Source of the DNA: Haloarcula rubripromontorii
Lineage (GTDB): Archaea > Halobacteriota > Halobacteria > Halobacteriales > Haloarculaceae
NCBI RefSeq assembly: GCF_001280425.1
Contig: NZ_LIUF01000004.1
Coordinates: 352,076-416,075, forward strand
Length of the DNA: 64,000 nucleotides
Reading direction: 5' to 3'
Each line of letters starts with the position of its first letter. Position 1 is the stretch's first letter. Below the pieces are notes generated by a model. That model did no database searches. It saw only the letters and a program-made list of their open reading frames with translations, and had not been told where the DNA came from. The position numbers and the translations under genes were made by a program. Of the stretch, positions 44,612 to 52,242 are shown piece by piece.

Positions 44612-45568
44612 ATGGACTACGCGCCCGTCACGCACACGACGACGGACCGACAGCTCGGACGATTGCCGTCAGGGCGAGACGTGTCTGTGACTGTCCACCG
44701 GTACGTCGGCGGCTCCGGGCCGACTGTGTACATTCAGGCGGCGCAACACGGCATCGAACTCAACGGTCCAGCCGCGTTGCGGCGGCTCCACGACCGCCTG
44801 ACTGACGCGGCCATCGCTGGGCGAGTGGTCGTCGTCCCGGTGGTGAACCAGCTTGCGTTCGACCACCGGTCGTACATGACTCCCGGTGAGTACGACGTGA
44901 TGAACCCGAACCTGAACCGCGTGTGGCCGGGCAACGAATGCGGAAGCTTACAGGAGCAGTTCGCCGCTCGGCTGTGGGAACTCGTAGAAGACGCCGACGC
45001 GGCCGTCGACCTCCACACCGGGACGGCAGATATGCTGGAACACGTCCGGTGTCGGGCAGGCGATCCGGCCGCCGAGCGCCTCGCCGAAGCGTTTGGCACG
45101 TCATACAGGCTCACCGACGCAGCAGAGGACACAGATGACGACGGGTCCGGCAGGACGTTCCGAGCGGCGGCTGCGGCAGCCGGGATTCCGGTTATCACTG
45201 CAGAACTATCGAACAGTCGTCGGATCGCACAGGACGCGGTTGCAGCGGGTGTCGACGGGATGCAGAATCTTCTACGCGAACGTGACGTTCTCCCCGAAGA
45301 ACCCGAATCAAAAGCGACACAAACGGTACTCCGAAACGATGCGGAGCCAGTCACCGCGTCGAAATCGGGGCTGTTCGAATCTCGGCCGGACATCACTGTC
45401 GGCAATACCGTCGACGCCGGGGAGCGACTGGGAACTATATACGAACCAGCCTCCTTCGAGCAACAACAGGTCGTTTCAGCGACAGAACGAGGAGTGGTAT
45501 TCTCGATTGCCAGGGAGTCCGTCGTCGTGAAGGGGGAGCGGCTCGCGGGCATCGCGATACCGGGATAG
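44612..45568 (+). CDS. AstE/AspA-family zinc deacylase
   Basis: A 318-residue M14-type zinc hydrolase of the succinylglutamate desuccinylase/aspartoacylase family. Zinc ligands are visible in QAAQHGIELNGPAAL (His and Glu, about 47-51) and VDLHTG (His, about 134). NPNLNRVWPG is the substrate-site Arg region. It removes an acyl group from an acylated amino acid or amine. In this setting it might release an osmolyte from an acylated form such as N-acetyl or ectoine-type derivatives, but that is inference. Start at the ATG 44612; a TTG two codons earlier is less likely. Confidence 0.87.
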   Translation: MDYAPVTHTTTDRQLGRLPSGRDVSVTVHRYVGGSGPTVYIQAAQHGIELNGPAALRRLHDRLTDAAIAGRVVVVPVVNQLAFDHRSYMTPGEYDVMNPNLNRVWPGNECGSLQEQFAARLWELVEDADAAVDLHTGTADMLEHVRCRAGDPAAERLAEAFGTSYRLTDAAEDTDDDGSGRTFRAAAAAAGIPVITAELSNSRRIAQDAVAAGVDGMQNLLRERDVLPEEPESKATQTVLRNDAEPVTASKSGLFESRPDITVGNTVDAGERLGTIYEPASFEQQQVVSATERGVVFSIARESVVVKGERLAGIAIPG

Positions 45569-45641
45569 CCGACTCAAGTTCGACGGCTCACCGACGAGTT
45601 CTGTTTCAGACAGGTGGTGATAGCCGTGGTTTTGTGGGGGT

Positions 45642-45656
45642 TTATAAATGGGTTCG
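45642..45656 (+). promoter_or_regulatory. Promoter element shared with 46920-46934
   Basis: TTATAAATGGGTTCG, containing a TATA box, 65 bp before the ATG of the HTH gene at 45707. The identical 15 bp occurs exactly 65 bp before the ATG of the MTHFR-family gene. The GGGTTCG part extends past a normal TATA box and is a candidate operator. Confidence 0.65.
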
Positions 45657-45706
45657 GTATTCCACACCTATCTCTACACCATAACGTGTCATAGTCACTC
45701 AATGAC

Positions 45707-46906
45707 ATGGGACTCCACACCGCCTTCACGGCGCTCGCGGAAGTTATCGATGCGTACGAATCCCGCGGTCGGTCCATTGAGACCGTCGAAGCATCGCCTG
45801 CCGACACCGGTGGTGCAGTCCTCGATGTGACGGTGGCAATGCCGGTCTCGCTGCGTTCCGGTGGCGGCGCTGATGAGAGCCTCACGCCGGAGACGGCGAG
45901 GCTGACCGAGAGTGGTGACCTCGAAGTCACGTTCTCACCACCGGCTCCCGAACTCCCGTCGACTTCCGGTGTCGCGCTGTCGGTATGCGACGCTTCGGCG
46001 ACGGTCACCGACGATGGCTTACTCCTGACGGTTCATCTAACGATCGACGCCACAGATGCACCAGACGGGGCAGCCAGCGCCGACTGCGGGCCTGACCGGG
46101 CTGGCTCCAGCGACACAGCGACCACCACATCGCGTTCGGCCGGGCCCGTCGAGGGTGACGGTGGCCCGGTCGATGGGTCGGCCGCCTCGGCTGCAGAGTC
46201 TACCAACGGCGGAGACAGCGGTTCACAGGAAAACTCACAGTCAGGCGACGCATCTACGGCGGATGCGCAGTCTGATCGCGACACCGACTCTGAATCCGAC
46301 TCATACGCCGCCGTCCGCGACGACTCTGTGCCACCGTACGAGGACACGGACTACCTGCAAGCACTGTACGACGGATGCGACAACTTCAGAGAAATCGCCG
46401 AGAAAATACAGATGGACGTGTCCTCCGAGACAGTCCGACGGTACATGATAGAAGCGGACATCCACGTCCCGAACACGTACGACACGTCCAGTGACGACGA
46501 GGAAGAACCGTCGACCGAATCAGATGCCCCGGACGAGGGCGCGAATCAGTCCGGTGCTGTGGATGCGGACGAAACGGTCGCTGTGGTCGAGCCTGTCTCG
46601 GCAGAGTCGTCCGGCCCCGCCGACGAGCCGGTCGGAGAACTCCCCGACGAACAACTGGTCACCGACGGGATCGGACTCCCGGCTGATGTCCAGTTACAAG
46701 ACATCGCGGACGCGGTCGTCGAGTCGGACACGGTCTACGAGGTCCAGCGCCGCCTAGACCTCGACCGGGGCCGGACCCGGGATCTGCTCGAAGAGCTCAA
46801 TCTGTTGGACCTCGTCCTGTGCCGGCTCACGGACGAACCGGACCAAGCCGTCTCCTACGAGACTGTGGCAGGTCGAATCCGGCAGTGTACGCCACATTGC
46901 GCGTGA
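45707..46906 (+). CDS. Helix-turn-helix protein, probable transcription regulator
   Basis: A 399-residue protein. An N-terminal globular domain (about 1-120, with DVTVAMPVSLRSGG) is followed by a long acidic Ser/Thr/Gly linker. Then comes a helix-turn-helix-like segment (DYLQALYDGCDNFREIAEKI followed by SSETVRRYMIEADI, about 220-255), a second acidic linker and a C-terminal HTH-like segment (DIADAVVESDTVYEVQRRL, about 338-356). No named family recognised. Its promoter shares a 15 bp element with the next gene, so it may control itself and the reductase gene. A related role in gene regulation is inferred from the HTHs only. Confidence 0.65.
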   Translation: MGLHTAFTALAEVIDAYESRGRSIETVEASPADTGGAVLDVTVAMPVSLRSGGGADESLTPETARLTESGDLEVTFSPPAPELPSTSGVALSVCDASATVTDDGLLLTVHLTIDATDAPDGAASADCGPDRAGSSDTATTTSRSAGPVEGDGGPVDGSAASAAESTNGGDSGSQENSQSGDASTADAQSDRDTDSESDSYAAVRDDSVPPYEDTDYLQALYDGCDNFREIAEKIQMDVSSETVRRYMIEADIHVPNTYDTSSDDEEEPSTESDAPDEGANQSGAVDADETVAVVEPVSAESSGPADEPVGELPDEQLVTDGIGLPADVQLQDIADAVVESDTVYEVQRRLDLDRGRTRDLLEELNLLDLVLCRLTDEPDQAVSYETVAGRIRQCTPHCA

Positions 46907-46919
46907 TGATCTCGGTCTG

Positions 46920-46934
46920 TTATAAATGGGTTCG
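46920..46934 (+). promoter_or_regulatory. Promoter element shared with 45642-45656
   Basis: TTATAAATGGGTTCG, 65 bp before the ATG at 46985. Identity and spacing match the element upstream of the HTH gene. A second AT-rich TTATATATGG at 46969-46978 is too close to the ATG to be the TATA box. Confidence 0.65.
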
Positions 46935-46984
46935 ATGCCCCACCCACAGAGAAAAGTACGGGTACGTCTTATATATGGCAACAC

Positions 46985-47845
46985 ATGGCCCTCGGAACTC
47001 GCGCAGTCTCAAACAGTCAGGGTGTCCAGACGCTGCTGACGAGCGCCCGGTTCGAACTGATGCCGTTCGAGAGCTTCGACGAGGAAATCACTCACCTTCC
47101 CGACGACGCGACGATCGCAATTACGACCTCGCCACAGCTCGGTATCGAGAAGACCGTCGAAAAGACGGAGCAAGCCGCTGCAATGGGGTACGATGTCGTG
47201 CCACATGTCGCAGCCCGCTACGTGGAAGACCGGGCGCAACTCGAAGCTATAGCCGAGCGACTGGACCAGGCAGGCATCACTGACATCTTCGTCCCTGGCG
47301 GTGACCGCGAGGAACCGGCCGGTGAATACGAGTCAGCCCTCGATATGCTCGAAGCACTCGCAGAGACCGAGTACTCCTTTGAGGAAGTCGGTATCACGGG
47401 CTACCCCGAGGGCCACGACTTCATCGACGACGAGACGCTGGCGGAGTCGATGGCACAGAAAGCACCATATGCGACGTACATCGTCACGCAACTCTGTTAC
47501 GACCCGGATGCCGTGTTAGAGTGGGTCGAAGAGATCCGTGGTCGCGGTATCGAACTCCCTGTCGAAGTTGGCATCCCGGGGGTAATGAACTACCAGCGAC
47601 TGATGCAGATCTCCCAGAAAGTCGGCGTCGGTGACTCGATCAAGTTCCTCAGAAAGACCACGGGGATTCTCGGCTTCGTCAAGCAACTGGTCGGTTCTCG
47701 CGGGACCTACGAACCAGACGAACTCATCGACGGTCTCGCCCCATACGTCGGGGACGACGAATACAACATCCGCGGCGTCCACATCTACACCTTCAATCAG
47801 ACGCCCGACACGGAGAAATGGCGGCACAAGCGTCTCGACTCCTGA
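46985..47845 (+). CDS. Methylenetetrahydrofolate reductase family protein
   Basis: A 286-residue TIM-barrel protein of the MTHFR family: TIAITTSPQLGIEKT, the barrel strand VVPHVAARYVEDRAQL (about 75-90), DIFVPGGDREEPAG (about 99-112), GYPEGHDFI (about 136-144) and ITQLCYD-like IVTQLCYDPDAV (about 163-174). The family interconverts 5,10-methylene-THF and 5-methyl-THF using FAD and a reduced cofactor. Beside a DmdA-like gene the direction may be oxidative, recovering methyl-THF made by demethylation. The sequence is divergent from bacterial MetF, so partner and electron donor are open. Own promoter matches that of the HTH gene. Confidence 0.85.
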   Translation: MALGTRAVSNSQGVQTLLTSARFELMPFESFDEEITHLPDDATIAITTSPQLGIEKTVEKTEQAAAMGYDVVPHVAARYVEDRAQLEAIAERLDQAGITDIFVPGGDREEPAGEYESALDMLEALAETEYSFEEVGITGYPEGHDFIDDETLAESMAQKAPYATYIVTQLCYDPDAVLEWVEEIRGRGIELPVEVGIPGVMNYQRLMQISQKVGVGDSIKFLRKTTGILGFVKQLVGSRGTYEPDELIDGLAPYVGDDEYNIRGVHIYTFNQTPDTEKWRHKRLDS

Positions 47846-48142
47846 ACCCCGCTGATTGCCCGGACTCGGGTCGCGCCCCGACAACAACCAGTTTTCAGTC
47901 GTATTGTAGTCTCTGACAGCGGACGGTGGTGTGTCCGAATCACCCCACCGGAGTACAGCGAGAAGCGACGTGGATATTCCGTAGACACGAGCTGTCCAGC
48001 GACAGCACTGCAGGACTGAATGGCGTGTGAAAACGACGGAGCGCTACGACGGTATCAGTGAAAACTGTGACGGCAGTCAAAGAACAACGTCGGCGGACAG
48101 CAGCGAGGTTCGCTGGCTGCCGGGACAGACGGAGTGGTGGAG
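47846..48142. other. Intergenic region between convergent genes
   Basis: About 300 bp between the reductase and the GcvT-family gene, which converge. No gene or clear hairpin recognised. Confidence 0.4.
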
Positions 48143-49519
48143 TTAGTCGTCGCTTTCGGCTTCTTTGCGGGCGTTGAGCTTCGCCTGCTCACGGGCGCTG
48201 GGATTGACCGACTCCTTGAACGGGACCTTCGCGGCGGTGGCAAACACCGGTTCGCCGGGTTCCTCTGCGTACTCGTCTGGGAGATGAACCTGGAACTCCA
48301 GGTCCAGTTCCTCGTCGTAGATCTCGTCGTTAAGCGGCGTGTCTGTGACTTCCTGAATCTTCTCGGCCGGGACGAACCCCATCCCGATGTTGGTTTCCAG
48401 GTCCGGGTTCCACCACGGGGACGTGAGGTAGCCGCACTCCTCACCCGTGTCCGGATCAGAGATAAGCCAGAAGTCGGGGGCGTAGTCGCGGATAGGCTCA
48501 CCGGCGATCTTCAGGCCGATGAGTTTGTGCTGGAACGGGTAGTTACCGTTCTCGATCTGTTCTTTCTGTTCTTCGAGCACCTCTTTCCCGATGTAGTCGG
48601 CTTCCTTGTCGTCGGGAACGTGGTAGCCGAGGTTGACCTGGAACGGGGAGGTCTCGTGGTCGAGGTCCTGACCCCAGGACATGATGCCGGCAGCGATCCG
48701 GCGGTGGTGTCCCGGCGCGATCTGGCGACCACCGTGGTCTTTGACGGACGCCATAACTGGGTCCCATACCTTCTCGGCGTTTTCCATCGCGTCCTTGACG
48801 TAGATCTCGAAGCCTTCCTCGCCGGAGAAGCCGGTCTGGCTGATCAGTACGTCACAGCCGTCGATCTCGGCCTCCATCAGACCGTAGTACGGCACGTCTT
48901 TGACCTTGTCACCGACGACGTCGACCATCACGTCAAGCGCCCTCGGGCCCTGGATCTGCATCGGGGCGACGTCGATCTCGTCGATCTCAACGTCGAAGTC
49001 GTTGTCGACGTTGACGCCCTGCAGCCACTGCATAAGCGTCGAGTCGGAGATGGAGAACCAGAACTCGTCTTCTTCGGGGCGCAGGAGGACGGGGTCGTTG
49101 AGGACGCCGCCGTCTTCGTTGCAGAGGATGACGTACTTCCCGTCCATGGCGTCCATTCCTGTTACGTCGCGGGTGACGACGTAGTTCGTCAGCGCCTCGG
49201 CGTCAGGCCCTTTGACACGAATCTGGCGCTCTACGGCAACGTCCCAGAGGGTGACGGTGTTGGTCAGTGCGTCGTACTCCTTCATCACGCCGCCATCCTC
49301 GGGTTCGATGAGGCCGCGTGGGTGATAGAGGCGGTTGTAGACGGTTGCCCGCCAGGCACCCTCTTCATTGAATGACTTGTGGAAGAACGGGGACTTTCGA
49401 ACGCGCGTCGACACCAACATCTCGATGTTGGGGTCACCAGTCTGGCGGAGGTTACGGGGGACGGTCCGGTCTGACTGGTCGACACTGGGATGATTAGGAT
49501 GTTCCTCGTTACCGGTCAT
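48143..49519 (-). CDS. DmdA-like GcvT-family THF-dependent demethylase
   Basis: A 458-residue GcvT-fold protein without an oxidoreductase half. The N-terminal run STRVRKSPFFHKSF (about 37-50), TVYNRLYHP, LWDVAVERQIRVKG (about 92-105), NEDGGVLNDPVLLRP and FWFSISDSTLMQWL resemble DMSP demethylase DmdA as I know it, more than the glycine-cleavage T protein. Such enzymes transfer a methyl group from a sulfonium (DMSP) or similar donor to THF, giving 5-methyl-THF. An acidic extra segment near the C-terminus (about 395-430) is not in bacterial DmdA. The MTHFR-family gene is its neighbour. Other methyl donors cannot be excluded. A CTTTTATTA box lies about 30-35 bp upstream. Confidence 0.82.
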   Translation of the reverse strand: MTGNEEHPNHPSVDQSDRTVPRNLRQTGDPNIEMLVSTRVRKSPFFHKSFNEEGAWRATVYNRLYHPRGLIEPEDGGVMKEYDALTNTVTLWDVAVERQIRVKGPDAEALTNYVVTRDVTGMDAMDGKYVILCNEDGGVLNDPVLLRPEEDEFWFSISDSTLMQWLQGVNVDNDFDVEIDEIDVAPMQIQGPRALDVMVDVVGDKVKDVPYYGLMEAEIDGCDVLISQTGFSGEEGFEIYVKDAMENAEKVWDPVMASVKDHGGRQIAPGHHRRIAAGIMSWGQDLDHETSPFQVNLGYHVPDDKEADYIGKEVLEEQKEQIENGNYPFQHKLIGLKIAGEPIRDYAPDFWLISDPDTGEECGYLTSPWWNPDLETNIGMGFVPAEKIQEVTDTPLNDEIYDEELDLEFQVHLPDEYAEEPGEPVFATAAKVPFKESVNPSAREQAKLNARKEAESDD

Positions 49520-49746
49520 GCCTCTGAAAGAAGATGTGAAATGCTAATAAAAGATACTGTTACTTGCTTCTGGGATTTATATGCGGGGCGGAGTTGACTG
49601 GCAGAAGCGATGCTCTGAACCGTTGTTTTACAGCTCCTAAGTGGAGATATTTACAGGAGTACGCAATCGTATGACTCGGCTGAGACTGGAAAGTACGAGA
49701 GGAAACGACCGGCACAGCCCAGCCGTTGTGACTGCTCCGACAGAGA

Positions 49747-50244
49747 TCATTGCGAGCAACTGCTTGTTCGAGTGTAGCTCACGATAGCGAACTCGCTGTG
49801 TGCCGTTCGGTCTGTCTCAGTCCAGCACGACCAGTCGACTGTCGGGAAGACTGTATCGCCGTCGTAAGATGCTGCTAATTCGGTCAGAATTAGCTCGTCG
49901 GCCCGTGGGAGAAACTGTTCGTACACTGTCGCTCCACCGATGACATACGTCGTAGATGCACCACTGTCGGCCGCTGCTGACAGCGCCGCCGTCGTCGAGG
50001 TAACGGCCGTAACACTGTCGGGAAGGCGATTCGGTGTCGTGGTCAAAACGATGTTCAGTCGCTTCGGTAGCGGGCCATCAAGATCACGCTGAATACTCTC
50101 GAAGGTTCGCCGCCCCATAATCACGGGATGACCGACTGTTGTCTGCTTGAAATGTGTCAGGTCTTCGGGATACTGCCACGGAACGTCGCCGTCAGCACCG
50201 ATCACCCCGTTAGCTGCGACGGCAGCGATCAACGAGACTTTCAT
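49747..50244 (-). CDS. folA: Dihydrofolate reductase
   Basis: A 165-residue DHFR reducing dihydrofolate to THF with NADPH. Motifs are complete: [28 protein letters not shown] (the runs AANGVIG and VPW-x-PEDL), [11 protein letters not shown] (about 42-52), and the NADPH loop [14 protein letters not shown] (about 94-107). Asp/Glu of the active site is in PEDL (about Glu27). It completes the local set of folate genes with folCP. The C-terminus ends a little raggedly (TRTSSCSQ) but length is normal. Confidence 0.95.
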   Translation of the reverse strand: MKVSLIAAVAANGVIGADGDVPWQYPEDLTHFKQTTVGHPVIMGRRTFESIQRDLDGPLPKRLNIVLTTTPNRLPDSVTAVTSTTAALSAAADSGASTTYVIGGATVYEQFLPRADELILTELAASYDGDTVFPTVDWSCWTETDRTAHSEFAIVSYTRTSSCSQ

Positions 50245-50494
50245 ACATACCCCTTTGTCGGGCTCCTGGTAATAAGCTCGCCCCAGTCGATACGTGGGGC
50301 CACCGCTAGAAAGTCACGTATCAGTCCCGCTGCCCCAGTTGGAGACGAGATACAAGGAACGCACGGTCGCTCTCGGGTATCGTAATCCCGCTGTATATGA
50401 TGGATGAGTAAGATGTTTCCACAGCAGTGCTAGCCCGGACCGTGATAGCGCATCTCGCGCGTCACTTATGGGGGTCAGCCATATAAAATGTTGC

Positions 50495-50770
50495 ATGGAT
50501 ACGATTCACCTGCCGCCCGGACCCGCCGCTGCTCAGGCGTTTCGCCTGGGAATCGTTGCGAGCGCTGTCGGTGGGCTCGCCGGGATCGCGACTCTGTACT
50601 GGCTAGATGTTCTGACGCCGCTGTTTGCTGGATACGTACTCGTTCTCCTGTTCCCCGTGTATCTTGTCTTCGCCGCGACAGCGCTGAGCGTGTGGTTGGG
50701 GTACAACAAAGATGCGACGGCGTTACGCCCAGTCTATCGTCAAAAAGATTCGAGCAGGCAATCGAAGTAG
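50495..50770 (+). CDS. Small membrane protein with two helices
   Basis: A 91-residue protein from the ATG at 50495 (MDTIHLPPGPAAAQAF). Two hydrophobic helices (about 20-42 LGIVASAVGGLAGIATLYWL and 45-70 PLFAGYVLVLLFPVYLVFAATAL) and a basic tail. No family recognised. An alternative start at 50468 adds nine residues; the AT-rich CATATAAAATG lies between the two starts. Confidence 0.6.
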   Translation: MDTIHLPPGPAAAQAFRLGIVASAVGGLAGIATLYWLDVLTPLFAGYVLVLLFPVYLVFAATALSVWLGYNKDATALRPVYRQKDSSRQSK

Positions 50771-50932
50771 TTCTAGCGGCTAAAGAGATCTAATATTCGC
50801 ACCGAGAGGTCTCTTTTTGCTGTTTTCAGACATAGACCCTCGGATTTGCTTTCAAACGTGATTCGATATGACCAGCGGGCTTTGAAACTGCCAAAGCGAC
50901 GGGGAACACTCTTCGATGTCCGACTTGCGAAC

Positions 50933-51586
50933 TCACTTCTCTCGGTCTATTATCGTCGCCGCGATGAGGTTCCGCATCCCACGGCGGAGTCTGCCGCTCA
51001 TTGCTGTCGAGGATAGCCCGATTTCGTCGGCAACTTCGTTCAAAGATATGTCTCTGGGTTCTCCGAAATAGCCGTTTTCGTACGCAGTCGTCAGAGCGGT
51101 CCGCTGTTCATCAGTCAATCCGTACGACGATTCGCCACCGGTGTCCGTGTTTCCGTATATTTCGATTATATCGAGGGAGATATCGTTCTCGTTTGCATAT
51201 TCCCAGATCGTATTGAGCGCTTCGCGGTCAGGAAGCAGGAGTCGGACGAGCCACCCGTTGCCCTTCGTTTCTGTATGAACGAGAAAGCCGTTGACATCGG
51301 TAACGACAGAGCTGATAAGTTTCGTTTCAGGGGTGTGTTCGATGTAGTATATGCCGGTCTGGTCGGTCCAGTCGACAAGGTCGTAACTCTGGACTGTCGG
51401 GTCGGCATCGAGCATCTCCTCGAGTCGTTCCCTGTCGTGGTACTCGACGAGGAACGGAAACACAGTGGATCCCGGGTCGGTGTTCCCCTGCGTAATAACG
51501 CGGATGGTTATCTCTCCGAGGTTCTGTAAGGTTGGAACCAGCGCGAGGCGTTCGTGTTGGATGTGTATTTTAGTCGTTATCGACAT
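50933..51586 (-). CDS. Bat-type HTH_10 transcription regulator
   Basis: A 217-residue regulator of the haloarchaeal bacterio-opsin-activator type. Residues 1-155 form the sensor-like bacterioopsin-activator domain; residues about 160-215 are the HTH_10 domain with GLTDEQRTALTTAYENGYF followed by ISLNEVADEIGLSSTAMSGRLRRG. The DNA-binding helix is the SSTAMSGRLRRGM part. The effector is unknown. It lies alone between a small membrane gene and an AT-rich gap, so its targets may be distant; the nitrilase/MFS pair is the nearest same-strand candidate. Confidence 0.88.
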   Translation of the reverse strand: MSITTKIHIQHERLALVPTLQNLGEITIRVITQGNTDPGSTVFPFLVEYHDRERLEEMLDADPTVQSYDLVDWTDQTGIYYIEHTPETKLISSVVTDVNGFLVHTETKGNGWLVRLLLPDREALNTIWEYANENDISLDIIEIYGNTDTGGESSYGLTDEQRTALTTAYENGYFGEPRDISLNEVADEIGLSSTAMSGRLRRGMRNLIAATIIDREK

Positions 51587-51939
51587 TGTGTGGGAAGGGA
51601 CTGCTCTTGAAGCGTCAGAGATCAGTACGAACTGGACAGCTGAACAGCAGCATCGGTGAGTTGCTGTGTATAAGCTGGGTCACTACGTCAATGTTTACAT
51701 ACACAGGTGCACACACGAGGGCAAAAATATAAATCTGACTGTACTTCGAGCGAGTTCAGAGCGAGCTAAGTAGTGTGTTTTCACCGTTGAGAACAGATAT
51801 GAAACCTATTCTCGGAACAGACCAGATAAAAACGGATGCAAAAACTGTGTGTCACTGATTTACGCAATGCGGCGATAGCCGCTCTACCAATAATATGTGT
51901 TAATAATCATTTGAAATTATCCGTAATAAATACCCGTAA
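51587..51939. other. AT-rich intergenic region
   Basis: About 350 bp, strongly AT-rich, with a TATA-like AAAAATATAAAT at about 51723-51734. It should hold the promoter of the Bat-type gene. No gene recognised. Confidence 0.4.
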
Positions 51940-52242
51940 TTATCCACCAAGGGGGTTACCACGTTGTAACGAATATAGTATATTGAAATGAGTACCCAAC
52001 AAAACAGGACAACAGAGAGCAGCAAGTTCTCCACCGACGATTTCTATCTGCCGGCAGTCGCACTGCCACCAAATTTCGGTCGTATCGAGTCGTTCGTTTC
52101 CGACCTCTTTGATTTCCACGGTGTCGTGTTGATTCCGGACAGTTACAATAAGTAATTCCTCAATCGCCGGTTTGCAGTCTATCCGAAGAGGAACCAGCCA
52201 CGACTGCTTAGTCTGCCAGTTCGTCGGCGACTGCTTCGACAA
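51940..52242 (-). CDS. Doubtful small protein, possible fragment
   Basis: A 100-residue frame whose N-terminus overlaps the end of the nitrilase gene by 35 bp. The middle part (DCKPAIEELLIVTVRNQHDTVEI, seen over about 22-45) has plausible beta/alpha character and the piece WWQCDCRQIEI looks protein-like, but the C-terminus (YSLQRGNPLGG) does not. It may be a real small haloarchaeal protein, a decayed gene, or chance. Low confidence. Confidence 0.3.
   Translation of the reverse strand: MSKQSPTNWQTKQSWLVPLRIDCKPAIEELLIVTVRNQHDTVEIKEVGNERLDTTEIWWQCDCRQIEIVGGELAALCCPVLLGTHFNILYSLQRGNPLGG

Noticed and set aside
48134-49375. 413-residue ORF antisense to the DmdA-like gene
   Set aside because: Shadow frame rich in Val, Asp and Leu produced by codon bias on the other strand.
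51940-52242. Calling the 100-residue ORF a secure gene
   Set aside because: Overlaps the nitrilase end and has an unconvincing C-terminus; kept only as low-confidence.
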